A stretch of DNA of 17,231 bases, from NCBI GenBank assembly GCA_049513695.1, contig JBEKVW010000047.1, forward strand, positions 1 to 17,231, written 5' to 3'. The notes beneath the pieces are model-generated. The model worked only from the letters and a program-made list of their open reading frames with translations. It made no database searches and had not been told where the DNA came from. Each line of letters begins with the position of its first letter. The stretch's first letter is position 1. Source of the DNA: UBA1162 sp049513695. Lineage in GTDB: Bacteria > Chloroflexota > Dehalococcoidia > GIF9 > UBA5629. The translations under genes and the position numbers were made by a program. Of the stretch, positions 6,899 to 14,527 are shown one piece after another.

Positions 6899-7499
6899 TA
6901 CTGCACCGAAAAAACCCGCCGGGAAAAAGCTTAAGTGGTTTGAAGAAGCATTGCTGGTGCTGGGCATGCTGGCATTGTCGGGTGGCATCGCCCTGCTGCT
7001 ATACCACTTCCAGGACTTCTTCAACGTATCTCTGCGCAGCTATGCATGGCTGGCCTATTTAATCGTGTTTGCGGCAAGCATGCTGAGTAGCGCCACCATA
7101 CTTGTTCCGGCACCCGGGCCTGTCTTTGTGCTGGCCGCCGCTACCATGTGGGACCCGTTTTTCGTCGCGCTGGCAGCCGGCACCGGTGATGCTATCGGTG
7201 AAATGACGGCTTACTGGATGGGCTATGTGGGCGAGAGAATAATTATCGATGAGCACATGCCTGCCTATCAGAAGGCGACGTCCTGGATGAACCGCTACGG
7301 CGCTTGGACGGTCTTCGGCATAGCCCTGGTGCCCATAGTTCCCTACGACCTGGTGGGGATTGCCGCCGGCGCCTTGAAGATACGCTGGTGGAAATGCTTG
7401 CTGGCTACCTGGTTGGGCAAGTTACCTCGTGCCTTTTTGATTGCCTACCTGGGACACCAGATACCCTTCCTGGTGCATCCGTGGTTTTTCAATCATTGA
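6888..7499 (+). CDS. DedA/VTT (SNARE-associated) family membrane protein
   Basis: The 203-residue polytopic protein has a basic N-terminus, a hydrophobic helix at about 20-41, and a VTT-like core with re-entrant-type segments. These include a proline-rich LVPAPGPVF stretch (73-81), GDAIGEMTAYWMGYVG (100-115), LVPIVPYDLVGIAAGAL (147-163) and a final helix before a short tail. The VTT/DedA family is linked to lipid scrambling or transport such as recycling of undecaprenyl phosphate. The Arg usually found before the second proline motif is not obvious here. The ATG lies inside the end of ispE (11-base overlap) and has AGGA upstream, so it is co-expressed. A link to undecaprenyl lipids would fit its place after an isoprenoid gene, but that is inference. 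Confidence 0.8.
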   Translation: MKPDTAPKKPAGKKLKWFEEALLVLGMLALSGGIALLLYHFQDFFNVSLRSYAWLAYLIVFAASMLSSATILVPAPGPVFVLAAATMWDPFFVALAAGTGDAIGEMTAYWMGYVGERIIIDEHMPAYQKATSWMNRYGAWTVFGIALVPIVPYDLVGIAAGALKIRWWKCLLATWLGKLPRAFLIAYLGHQIPFLVHPWFFNH

Positions 7500-8736
7500 T
7501 CCACTGACGTACCAGGCGCAGCTCATCTGCCCTTGTCCTGACCTCTCCGTCAAGCCTGGCAGTTAAAAGCCTTTCCAGCAGCAATCCGACCTTCCTTCCC
7601 TCGGGTATATCCATTTGCATCAGGTCTTTTCCATTCAGATGCGTTTTTATCGAGGCCAGTTTATCGAGATAGAGCTTGAGATTCTTGCGTACATCGGCGG
7701 AACTGCAACTCAGCGCGTTGGCGCGGACGGCAAGCTTATCATAGGGGCTCAATTTCAAATATATTTCCGATGGTTGAAGGCAGGGTTCATCCAGATGTTC
7801 CAGCCTTTGCTTTAATTTAAGAGTGTCGAGGAGGATTTTGGCCAGTTCGCCGCCAACTATGCCCAGTCGCTTCAGCAAGGCATCGCACTGCCTTTTATCC
7901 AACGAATAGGTGAGAAAGGCGAAATACAGATGCGTTAGCTGGGTACCTTTATACAAATTCTGGGCTGCCGGGAACGTCCTGCTCCACCGCGGGTCCCAGG
8001 TCAACGCCGCATTTAGCCGTGACAGTATTCCCAGCTGTGCGGCACGTTTTAATATCTTTTCCGGTTGGTCTTCCCCCATCCATAGTATCACCTCGTGCCG
8101 CAACCGATCTCCGCTGATGGTATCGAGCATATCCAGATCGCGGATAAGTGTTTTCAGGGTAACGGGTTCCAGCTTGAAGCCTAATCGTTGTTCGTAGCGC
8201 ACCGCCCGCATAATACGAGTGGCATCATCCTGGAAGCTTTTAGCATGTAAGATGCGGACCAGCTTATCCTCGAGGTCTTGCCGGCCGCCGTAATAATCGA
8301 TCACCCTGCCGAATCGGCCGGGCTTAAGGCAAACGGCCAGCGCGTTGACGGTGAAATCACGGCGGAAGAGGTCCTGTTTGATATTGCCGGGCTTGACCCG
8401 GGGCAATGCCCCCGGATGGTCGTATGATTCGCTGCGGCAGGTTGTCAGGTCTATCCTGTAATCACCCAGCTTAAAGGTAGCTGTTCCAAATCTTTTATGC
8501 AGGACAGGCTTTTTATGCAATTTGCCGGCCAGGGTTGCAGCCAATTGCAGCGCGTCGCCCTCAACCATCATATCTATATCACCGCTAGTCCGGCCAAGCA
8601 AGAGGTCACGTACTATGCCGCCGACCAGGTAGAGGTCAATGCCGGATACTGCAGCGGTGCGCCCGGCAGTTTCGATAAGCCTGAATACAGGCGCCGGGAG
8701 CTTCTCCGAAATCAGGTCCGCCAGTTTTTCATTCAT
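7489..8736 (-). CDS. Class II tRNA nucleotidyltransferase / poly(A) polymerase family protein
   Basis: The 415-residue protein adds nucleotides to RNA 3' ends, most likely the CCA (or its terminal A) on tRNAs. The head domain has LVGGIVRDLLLG (37-48) and the catalytic DID (53-55). DLFRRDFTVNALA (122-134) carries the usual ribose- and substrate-binding residues. The neck has RIMRAVRYEQRLGF (174-187), and a helical C-terminal body follows. The base-selecting EDxxR element reads DDATR (170-174). No HD or CBS domain is present. Whether it adds all of CCA or only part cannot be decided by eye. Its 3' end overlaps the convergent DedA gene by 11 bases. A CPBP gene lies 24 bases upstream, suggesting one transcript. 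No ribosome-binding site is seen at the ATG. Confidence 0.88.
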   Translation of the reverse strand: MNEKLADLISEKLPAPVFRLIETAGRTAAVSGIDLYLVGGIVRDLLLGRTSGDIDMMVEGDALQLAATLAGKLHKKPVLHKRFGTATFKLGDYRIDLTTCRSESYDHPGALPRVKPGNIKQDLFRRDFTVNALAVCLKPGRFGRVIDYYGGRQDLEDKLVRILHAKSFQDDATRIMRAVRYEQRLGFKLEPVTLKTLIRDLDMLDTISGDRLRHEVILWMGEDQPEKILKRAAQLGILSRLNAALTWDPRWSRTFPAAQNLYKGTQLTHLYFAFLTYSLDKRQCDALLKRLGIVGGELAKILLDTLKLKQRLEHLDEPCLQPSEIYLKLSPYDKLAVRANALSCSSADVRKNLKLYLDKLASIKTHLNGKDLMQMDIPEGRKVGLLLERLLTARLDGEVRTRADELRLVRQWIND

Positions 8737-8760
8737 AAGTTTTAAGACGGCGCATTTAAA

Positions 8761-9663
8761 CTATATATTTTTAATAATCTGGTTTACTGGCTCTTTGGTC
8801 AAGAAGCGGTCAAAGATGAACACGCAAATGTCAGCCAGAGCAAAAACTATGATGCCGGCCAGACCGGTTATGCCGACAGTCAGATCGTTGCCGCCCGCGA
8901 TAAGCAGGACTGCGAGCAACGGAACCGCGTTAATGGTCCCATGGAAGACGGAACTGGCGATAACGGAATGGGCCTTGAGACGTATATAGCTAAAGAGGGG
9001 AGAGATTACCATAACCCAGGCAACCATCATAAGCACGCCGGTCTGCGGGTGATCGGGGTAATTGAATCCCAGCAGTATTAGCGGCGCATGCCATATACCC
9101 CAGATAAATCCGATTAAAGCGGATGATTTCCAGAAACCCATAAATCCAAGCTGCTTTAAAAGGAAGCCCCTCCAGCCCAGCTCTTCCCCGAAGCCCAGGA
9201 CTGCATTAATCGTGGTACCCGCTATCAGGGACACGAGCACCCCTAACCAGATGGGATGAACGGTCATAGCAGCCAATTGCTGTCTGACCTGGTCCATCTG
9301 CTCCGGAGTCAGCGAGCCGGCCAGTGTGCTGAGAAATCCCGACATATCGGGAGTGAAACGGACCCCCGGTAAAAGCAGGCTGACTCCCGTAACTGCAAAG
9401 GCTATGATTACCGGCAGGAACCAGGCCACGAAGAACCAGGAGTTTATTTTGAAAGAGATGCCCAGCGGTTGAATAATGGGCTCTTTAAAAATACCTTTCT
9501 GAACGACAAACGCTATGATCATGGGCATAAACATATAGGCAACAGCCAAAAAAGCCAGCTCCTCAGCCTTGCCTCCCATTGCCATATAAAGGAGGGTCAT
9601 CAGCCAGTCCAGCAGAAAAGTAAGGCCGATGAAGAGAAGTATCTTTTTTGTACACAGGCTCAT
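8761..9663 (-). CDS. CPBP-family intramembrane metalloprotease
   Basis: The 300-residue polytopic protein belongs to the CPBP (Rce1/CAAX protease and bacteriocin-processing) group. The glutamate pair and arginine are in GEELGWRGFL (Glu160, Glu161, Arg165). The first histidine is in WGIWHAP (His192, with Trp188 in the FxxxH position), and HGTIN gives His241 and Asn245. About eight hydrophobic segments are visible. Bacterial members cleave or bind membrane substrates, some conferring bacteriocin immunity; the substrate here is unknown. The ATG at 9661-9663 has no visible Shine-Dalgarno sequence. Its only close neighbour is the tRNA nucleotidyltransferase gene just downstream, which does not hint at a role. 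Confidence 0.88.
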   Translation of the reverse strand: MSLCTKKILLFIGLTFLLDWLMTLLYMAMGGKAEELAFLAVAYMFMPMIIAFVVQKGIFKEPIIQPLGISFKINSWFFVAWFLPVIIAFAVTGVSLLLPGVRFTPDMSGFLSTLAGSLTPEQMDQVRQQLAAMTVHPIWLGVLVSLIAGTTINAVLGFGEELGWRGFLLKQLGFMGFWKSSALIGFIWGIWHAPLILLGFNYPDHPQTGVLMMVAWVMVISPLFSYIRLKAHSVIASSVFHGTINAVPLLAVLLIAGGNDLTVGITGLAGIIVFALADICVFIFDRFLTKEPVNQIIKNI

Positions 9664-9717
9664 TGACTATTCTTTTTAAGTAAAAATAATTTAACCTGGT
9701 TTTCTAAATCTTACAGT

Positions 9718-9775
9718 ATAGTTCCACAGGTTGCCAGAGAACCCGGAATTACGTATAAAATGGCCATGGAACTAT
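9718..9775. repeat. Inverted repeat between the CPBP and channel genes
   Basis: ATAGTTCCA (9718-9726) is the exact reverse complement of TGGAACTAT (9767-9775). A second inner pair, GCCA (9733-9736) and TGGC (9761-9764), could extend the stem across an internal loop. It lies in the 149-base gap after the channel gene and before CPBP. No T tract flanks it, so it could be a weak terminator, an operator or chance. Confidence 0.35.
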
Positions 9776-9812
9776 TATGTTCTTCTGCTGTTTAGCGGTC
9801 TTTAATTGGTGC

Positions 9813-10841
9813 TTACAGGTCCGGTTTCACAGGCCCGGCCTGATCACGGTTAAACGAGCAGCAGCCTTCCACAGCCTGAAGTTGTTCCATGTCGCCGAAG
9901 GCGGTAAGGTAGCCGCCGGCTACAATTGTCATGGTCAGGCTGGGATTTATATGAAGGTTGCCGTCTCTCTCTTTGACTGCCAGTATACGCACACCGGGGA
10001 AATGTTCTTCAACCTCTTTTATGCTTTTGCCGATAAGTGTAGAATTCTCGCCCACATATATCTCTTCAACCAGATACTCCCGTTCTTTTCCTGACAGCAC
10101 GGTTTCCACGAACTGGACCGTAGTCGGCCGCAGGGCAAGCCGGGCCATCTGTAATCCTCCTATGACCTCCGGCAGGATTATATGAGTGGCGCCCGCCTGT
10201 TTCAGGCGTTTGGCTGCTTCGTCGTTGCTGGCCCTGCCTATTATGATCAACCGGGGATTGATCTCGCGTGCCGTCAATACTGCATAGGTATTGTAAGCGT
10301 CGTCACCAAAGGCGGTTATAAGGCTTTTGGCTTTAACAATGCCGGCTCGCTTAAGAACATCGTGGTTGGTGGCATCATCCATAATGGTCAGGCAGTCCTG
10401 TTGCACTGCCCTGGTATAGCTATTCAAACTATGATCGATGACTACAAAATTCGTTTTTTGTAATTTGAGCGTGCTGGCTATGGCTTCACCCACGCGGCCG
10501 TAGCCGCAAACAATAAAATGCTGGTCGAGTTTTTTAATTCTGGATTCCATACGGCGCCTCCCGAATGTCCCAAATTCACCTTCTAGTGTCACACGTACTA
10601 TAGACGTCAGGATGTAAAATGCCGTCCCAACTCCACCCAGTATGAGGACGGTTGTAAAAATACGGCCGGCAACCGTAAGCGGGTGGATTTCCATGAAACC
10701 GACCGTGGAGATGGTGACGACGGTCATATAAAAGGCATCGAAAATATTCCATTTTTCGATGACCATGTAGCCGAGGGTCCCGAAGGCAATCAGAAATAGC
10801 AGGGCGAAGATCCAGATGATGAAGCGGCTTTTTCTTTCCAT
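9813..10841 (-). CDS. Two-TM potassium-channel-like protein with RCK (TrkA-N/TrkA-C) domain
   Basis: The protein has two membrane helices (about 9-29 and 63-86, counted from the GTG at 10847) flanking a pore loop. An RCK regulator follows, with the Rossmann signature IVCGYGRVGEAIA (112-124) and Asp138 after the second strand, and then a TrkA-C domain (about 250-335). This is the MthK-like layout in which a cytoplasmic RCK ring gates the pore by ligand. The filter reads TVGFME (48-53) instead of TVGYGD, so potassium selectivity is not assured. The ATG at 10841 is chosen because AGG lies about 8 bases before it, while the GTG two codons earlier is too close to that site. It begins 37 bases after the stop of the redoxin fusion and is probably cotranscribed with it. 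Confidence 0.85.
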   Translation of the reverse strand: MERKSRFIIWIFALLFLIAFGTLGYMVIEKWNIFDAFYMTVVTISTVGFMEIHPLTVAGRIFTTVLILGGVGTAFYILTSIVRVTLEGEFGTFGRRRMESRIKKLDQHFIVCGYGRVGEAIASTLKLQKTNFVVIDHSLNSYTRAVQQDCLTIMDDATNHDVLKRAGIVKAKSLITAFGDDAYNTYAVLTAREINPRLIIIGRASNDEAAKRLKQAGATHIILPEVIGGLQMARLALRPTTVQFVETVLSGKEREYLVEEIYVGENSTLIGKSIKEVEEHFPGVRILAVKERDGNLHINPSLTMTIVAGGYLTAFGDMEQLQAVEGCCSFNRDQAGPVKPDL

Positions 10842-10878
10842 TTCCACAACCTGAAAACGAAAGAGCCCAGTATTTATA

Positions 10879-13236
10879 TTACTCTAACTTTTTCAGTGCG
10901 TCGTCAATTTCGCCAAGAGACTGGAACCGTTCTCCGATTATCTGCTGGATAATGCCTTTGGAGTCGATCAAGTATGTAGTGGGGAAATAGGGCGCTTTGT
11001 AGATATCGTCGACATTGCCTTCCGAATCCATCAGCACCGGGAAGGTGAATTTCCCCTGGGCCAGATAATACTGGACCTTATCGGGGTCCCCGTGCACATT
11101 GACGGCCAGTACGGTTAGTTGATCACGGCCGTATTTGTCATAGGCCGCCTGAATCAGGGGCATTTCCGATTCGCATGCCGGGCAGCCTTCCAGCCAGAAA
11201 TTGAGCAAGACGGGGTGTCCTAAGAACTGACTTAAGGTATACCTGGTGCCGTCGATGGAATATAACGAGAAATCAGGGGCGCGTGCCCCGACTGTCGAAG
11301 CGACCTCTATGGTGCTCTGAGTTTGGATCGCTTCGATCGCCAGGACGCTCTGCTTTCCACTCGCATCCTTGGACTCAAGTTGCAGGTAATACAGCGTATT
11401 AGCCTGCAGCCCGTTAATTTTAACCGTATGCCAGATCGATAACGGTTCGATCTGGGTTTCCGTATCAGAATAGTTGGTGTCTTTGCCGTAGTCTACCAGC
11501 CCGGTGGCTGGTTCATCGGTCTTCCAGGTCACAGTTATAGATGAATCTGTGACGAACCCGGTACTTACATTGGAAATCTCGGGGGCGCTGGTATCGTTAT
11601 TGGATGTCGTTACCAAGTACGGTTTTGAGACTATCGTATCTGCGAGAGCCGTAAACGAGTGTTCCGAAACGTTTATATTGTTTATGTTGTACAGGATCCT
11701 TACGTGGTAGGACGCACCGGGCGACAGGTCCCTCATGGTCAGAGAGTGAATGGTCTGCGGAGCAGCGGTTATTACCGAAAGAATGTTTTTGCCGTCTATA
11801 TCCAGTTGTGTGGTCGTGGGGGAATCGGTAGACCAATTTACGACCGCAGATTTTTCAGTTATGGATTGTATGAGAACGTCTGTTACAGGCGGCTTCGCTT
11901 GCTTGATCTCACTATTCTTACTGACGCTATACAATATTTGTTCGAAGTCCGACGTATTCATTATCGGACCCTCAACCCTCGAGCGTATCATGCCACTCTT
12001 ATCGAGGAAGAAAAAAGTCGGCTCATAGGATACATTGTAGCTGGCACGCAGTTTACCGAAGGAATCGACGATGACGGGGAATTTTATCCCGTAATCTTGT
12101 ATCATCGTGTCGACCTCATTGTTATTGGTGCCTGAAGCGATAGCTATGATGGCCAGATCAGAGCCCTGATATTTAGCATATAACTCATTTAGACTGTCGG
12201 GGGTGTACAGCTTGTGCTGCACTCCATTGACATAGAAAAACTGGCCGTCCCAGAAGTCACGGTCCCAAAAAACTACGATAACATCTTTCCCCCTGAACGA
12301 GCTCAGGGCCGAAGTATTATTATCGCTGAGCTGCATAACGAAGTCGGGGGCTATATTGCCGACGTTATAACCGGGCCTAGGTATGACGAGCGCAATCACT
12401 CCCCAGGCAAGAAATCCCAGGGCAATGGCCGCCAGAATTGTGGTCAGGGTCCGGTTTTTCTTCATCATACCGAGTACAGACATAGGCACCCCTGGGATTC
12501 TATCTGCCTTAAGCGGGTGGAGGTGCAGCGAAGGTTTGCGGCCCTTAGAGGACTTGGTCTTTTTTGTGTCTCCGCCGACGGGCTTTGACGCCTTTTCGGC
12601 TTCTTTTTTTTCTTCGTTCTTCATTATTTCAGGCACGTTTTGTCCGGGTTCAGTCGCCCGTATTTCTTCCTTTTCCGGAGCTTTCTCCTCAATTTTTTCC
12701 AGTTCTGTTGCTTTTTCTTCCGCCGGGCTTACTTTTTCCGTAGCCCGGTCTTCTTCAGCTTTCTTCAGTTCAACTGCTTTTTGAGGCGCCGGCGTGATGT
12801 CGATTAGAGGGCCGGCAACCACTAATGCTTTCCCAGATTGTATTACGGGGGCTATGTTTTCGGCAAACTTGGCTGCTATCAGGCTCTGGATGTCAGTAAC
12901 TTTTTGTTCCAGGATTTTAATCTTTTCAATAAGATGTTTGCCCTTAGTTTGGTGCTCCTCCTCGGTAATTTCCCCGACCTTTAACCTGGCATCAAGCGTG
13001 GCCAGGTCTTCCTGGCATTTATCGAGCTCCAGTATCCTGACAGCGAGCTCTTTGCTAAGTTTTTCCTTGATGGAAGCAAGGGTATGCCTGGCGCTGGCGA
13101 TGCTATTTAGATATTCTTTATCTAATTTGGCCAGGGCATTGTTTTCATCTGCGTTCTCGCCACGTTTCCTGTCCAGTTCGTCCAGGATTGCCTCAGCCTT
13201 TTTAATCTTTTCGAATACGTTTTTAATATCTTCCAT
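10879..13236 (-). CDS. Multidomain membrane redoxin: coiled coil, TM, degenerate redoxin, FN3 x2, TlpA-like redoxin
   Basis: The 785-residue protein reads in order as follows. A charged coiled coil (1-130) includes a SHOCT-like stretch LKVGEITEEEH (85-95). A Lys/Glu/Ala-rich linker (about 150-235) follows, then a basic patch and one membrane span (264-286). An AhpC/TlpA-fold domain (294-438) starts IAPDFVMQL, but its active-site place after VVFW holds DRDFWD with no cysteines. Two FN3-like beta domains follow (about 447-530 and 551-638). A C-terminal TlpA-like domain (649-785) has APDFSLYSIDG, a CPAC motif (Cys685, Cys688) and the cis-Pro loop FPTTYLID (Pro752). The basic residues before the span put the N-terminus in the cytoplasm and the redoxin domains outside. 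Its place after trxA, ccdA and two TlpA-like genes suggests the C-terminal thiol pair is reduced by CcdA. I know no named family with this layout. No ribosome-binding site is seen at the ATG. Confidence 0.88.
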   Translation of the reverse strand: MEDIKNVFEKIKKAEAILDELDRKRGENADENNALAKLDKEYLNSIASARHTLASIKEKLSKELAVRILELDKCQEDLATLDARLKVGEITEEEHQTKGKHLIEKIKILEQKVTDIQSLIAAKFAENIAPVIQSGKALVVAGPLIDITPAPQKAVELKKAEEDRATEKVSPAEEKATELEKIEEKAPEKEEIRATEPGQNVPEIMKNEEKKEAEKASKPVGGDTKKTKSSKGRKPSLHLHPLKADRIPGVPMSVLGMMKKNRTLTTILAAIALGFLAWGVIALVIPRPGYNVGNIAPDFVMQLSDNNTSALSSFRGKDVIVVFWDRDFWDGQFFYVNGVQHKLYTPDSLNELYAKYQGSDLAIIAIASGTNNNEVDTMIQDYGIKFPVIVDSFGKLRASYNVSYEPTFFFLDKSGMIRSRVEGPIMNTSDFEQILYSVSKNSEIKQAKPPVTDVLIQSITEKSAVVNWSTDSPTTTQLDIDGKNILSVITAAPQTIHSLTMRDLSPGASYHVRILYNINNINVSEHSFTALADTIVSKPYLVTTSNNDTSAPEISNVSTGFVTDSSITVTWKTDEPATGLVDYGKDTNYSDTETQIEPLSIWHTVKINGLQANTLYYLQLESKDASGKQSVLAIEAIQTQSTIEVASTVGARAPDFSLYSIDGTRYTLSQFLGHPVLLNFWLEGCPACESEMPLIQAAYDKYGRDQLTVLAVNVHGDPDKVQYYLAQGKFTFPVLMDSEGNVDDIYKAPYFPTTYLIDSKGIIQQIIGERFQSLGEIDDALKKLE

Positions 13237-13368
13237 CAGACAGATGCGTTAGCCCAAAGTATAAATACCTGTTAATTATACGAATTATACACCTACAATA
13301 AACGGAATAGAATATATCTGTTTGTAACTGGACATTCTATAGCCCGATTTATATAAAGGGAAAGAAGG
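13237..13368 (-). promoter_or_regulatory. AT-rich gap upstream of the redoxin fusion, with -10-like boxes
   Basis: This 132-base gap is the longest in the right-hand gene cluster and is markedly AT-rich. On the minus strand two TATAAT hexamers lie 9 bases apart (13289-13284 and 13280-13275), giving leaders of about 30-40 bases. Neither has a good -35 or a TGn extension. A separate promoter for the fusion and channel genes is plausible but not shown. Confidence 0.4.
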
Positions 13369-13956
13369 CTATTTAAACAATGCCATCATTTCTTCCACTT
13401 CATCCGTGCTGATAAAAGGTCCGATTTTAATTGCACTGATTATACCCTCACGATTGATGAAGAAAGTTGTGGGGATGCCGCGGACGCCGTAAAGACGTAT
13501 TAGCTCTCCCGGCACGTCGACCGGGATGGTAAACTTCAAGTTATTAGCCTTGGCATAGCTGCTCGCACTATCGAATCCGTCCTGTACGTTGACTCCCAGT
13601 ACCACTACATCCTTATCCGCCCATGCTTCGTGTATGGCCTCCACCGTTGACGTTTCGAAGCGGCAGGGCCCGCACCAGGTGGCCCAGAAATTCAGGATTA
13701 CATTCTTGCCCCGGTAATCGCTGAGGCTTATTTGACGGCCGTCAATCGTCTCAAGCGTGAAGTCTGGAGCGGTATCGCCGATTTTATTGCCCACCACGAT
13801 ATCCGCCGGTTCGTCCTTTGCAGACTGCAAGGACTGGGACAGTGCGGCCGGAGGTGCCGAGTGGTACGCCCTGTCGCCAACGGCAACTACCGCCAGCGAA
13901 ATCAACAATATAGCCAGCAGTATCCACAGAAACAGCGGGATTTTAGACATATTCAT
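13369..13956 (-). CDS. Membrane-anchored TlpA-like thiol-disulfide oxidoreductase
   Basis: The 195-residue protein has an N-terminal signal anchor (about 7-26), a low-complexity linker and a TlpA/ResA-like redoxin domain (57-195). The domain opens GDTAPDFTLETIDG and has NFWATWCGPC with Cys95 and Cys98, followed by a cis-Pro loop GIPTTFF (Pro162). Such proteins reduce disulfides outside the membrane, for example in apocytochrome c, and are kept reduced by CcdA. The dipeptide between the cysteines is GP, as in thioredoxin, rather than the EP found in ResA. It lies 27 bases after the lipoprotein redoxin gene, so it is likely in the same operon. The second ATG (third codon) is also a possible start. 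Confidence 0.9.
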   Translation of the reverse strand: MNMSKIPLFLWILLAILLISLAVVAVGDRAYHSAPPAALSQSLQSAKDEPADIVVGNKIGDTAPDFTLETIDGRQISLSDYRGKNVILNFWATWCGPCRFETSTVEAIHEAWADKDVVVLGVNVQDGFDSASSYAKANNLKFTIPVDVPGELIRLYGVRGIPTTFFINREGIISAIKIGPFISTDEVEEMMALFK

Positions 13957-13983
13957 CGGGATAATTCCAATTTAACCGCTGCT

Positions 13984-14499
13984 TCAGGAGCCGCCCATAA
14001 TCTTGTTCACTTCGATAACAAGATCGTCTTTGCTGGCAAACCCACCTATTTTTATGGACTTGATGATGCCATCCTTGCCGATAAAGAAAGTGTACGGGTC
14101 GGCAGGCTTGGGGCAGCAGTAAATCTTATAGATGGTCCCTTTCGAGTCGAACAGCACGGTGAAGCTATAGCCGTTATTGGCCAAGAAGTCTTTGGCGACG
14201 CCCGTGTTGTCTATCGTGTTTACGGATAGAAAAACCAGGCCCTGCGGGATATATTCATCACAGATTTCCTTAAGGTAAGGCATCTCTTTTTTGCACTCGA
14301 TACAGCTGACAGACCAGGTATTGATGATCACGGGCTTGCCGGCATAATCGCTCAGGCTGATGGTTTTGCCTTCATAGGTCGGAAGCGTGAAGTTGGGAGC
14401 CGGATCGCCGATCCTGGGGCAGGCTGCAGTCCCTCCGCAACCAGCCAGAAAGGCCGAACATATCAGTATTCCGAACAAAGCTGAAAAGAAGAATTTCAT
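13984..14499 (-). CDS. TlpA-like redoxin lipoprotein
   Basis: The 171-residue protein has a lipoprotein signal peptide: a short basic start, a hydrophobic core and the lipobox LAGC with lipid-modified Cys21. The mature part is a TlpA-like redoxin (28-171) opening GDPAPNFTLPTYEG. Its active site is CIEC (Cys66, Cys69) within WSVSCIECKKEMP, and the cis-Pro is in DPYTFFI (Pro135). Just before that loop sits an unusual Cys128-Cys129 pair in IYCCPKPADP, and Cys27 is near the anchor. The protein would sit on the outer face of the cytoplasmic membrane beside CcdA. The ATG has GAAGG upstream with good spacing. The start is 28 bases after ccdA, consistent with one operon. Confidence 0.9.
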   Translation of the reverse strand: MKFFFSALFGILICSAFLAGCGGTAACPRIGDPAPNFTLPTYEGKTISLSDYAGKPVIINTWSVSCIECKKEMPYLKEICDEYIPQGLVFLSVNTIDNTGVAKDFLANNGYSFTVLFDSKGTIYKIYCCPKPADPYTFFIGKDGIIKSIKIGGFASKDDLVIEVNKIMGGS

Positions 14500-14527
14500 A
14501 ATAAACCTTCTACTCCCTAGTTAACTA

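Noticed and set aside
11659..12135. 158-residue plus-strand open frame inside the fusion gene
   Set aside because: Shadow of the FN3/redoxin region on the opposite strand; no recognisable domain.
12794..13252. 152-residue plus-strand open frame opposite the coiled-coil end of the fusion
   Set aside because: Its translation is a serine/leucine/phenylalanine-rich low-complexity mirror of Lys/Glu-rich codons on the other strand; the minus-strand protein is clearly the real one.
13339..13372. ATAGCC/GGCTAT inverted repeat as a terminator after the anchored redoxin gene
   Set aside because: Only six-base arms with a 22-base loop, no T tract, and it overlaps the stop codon.
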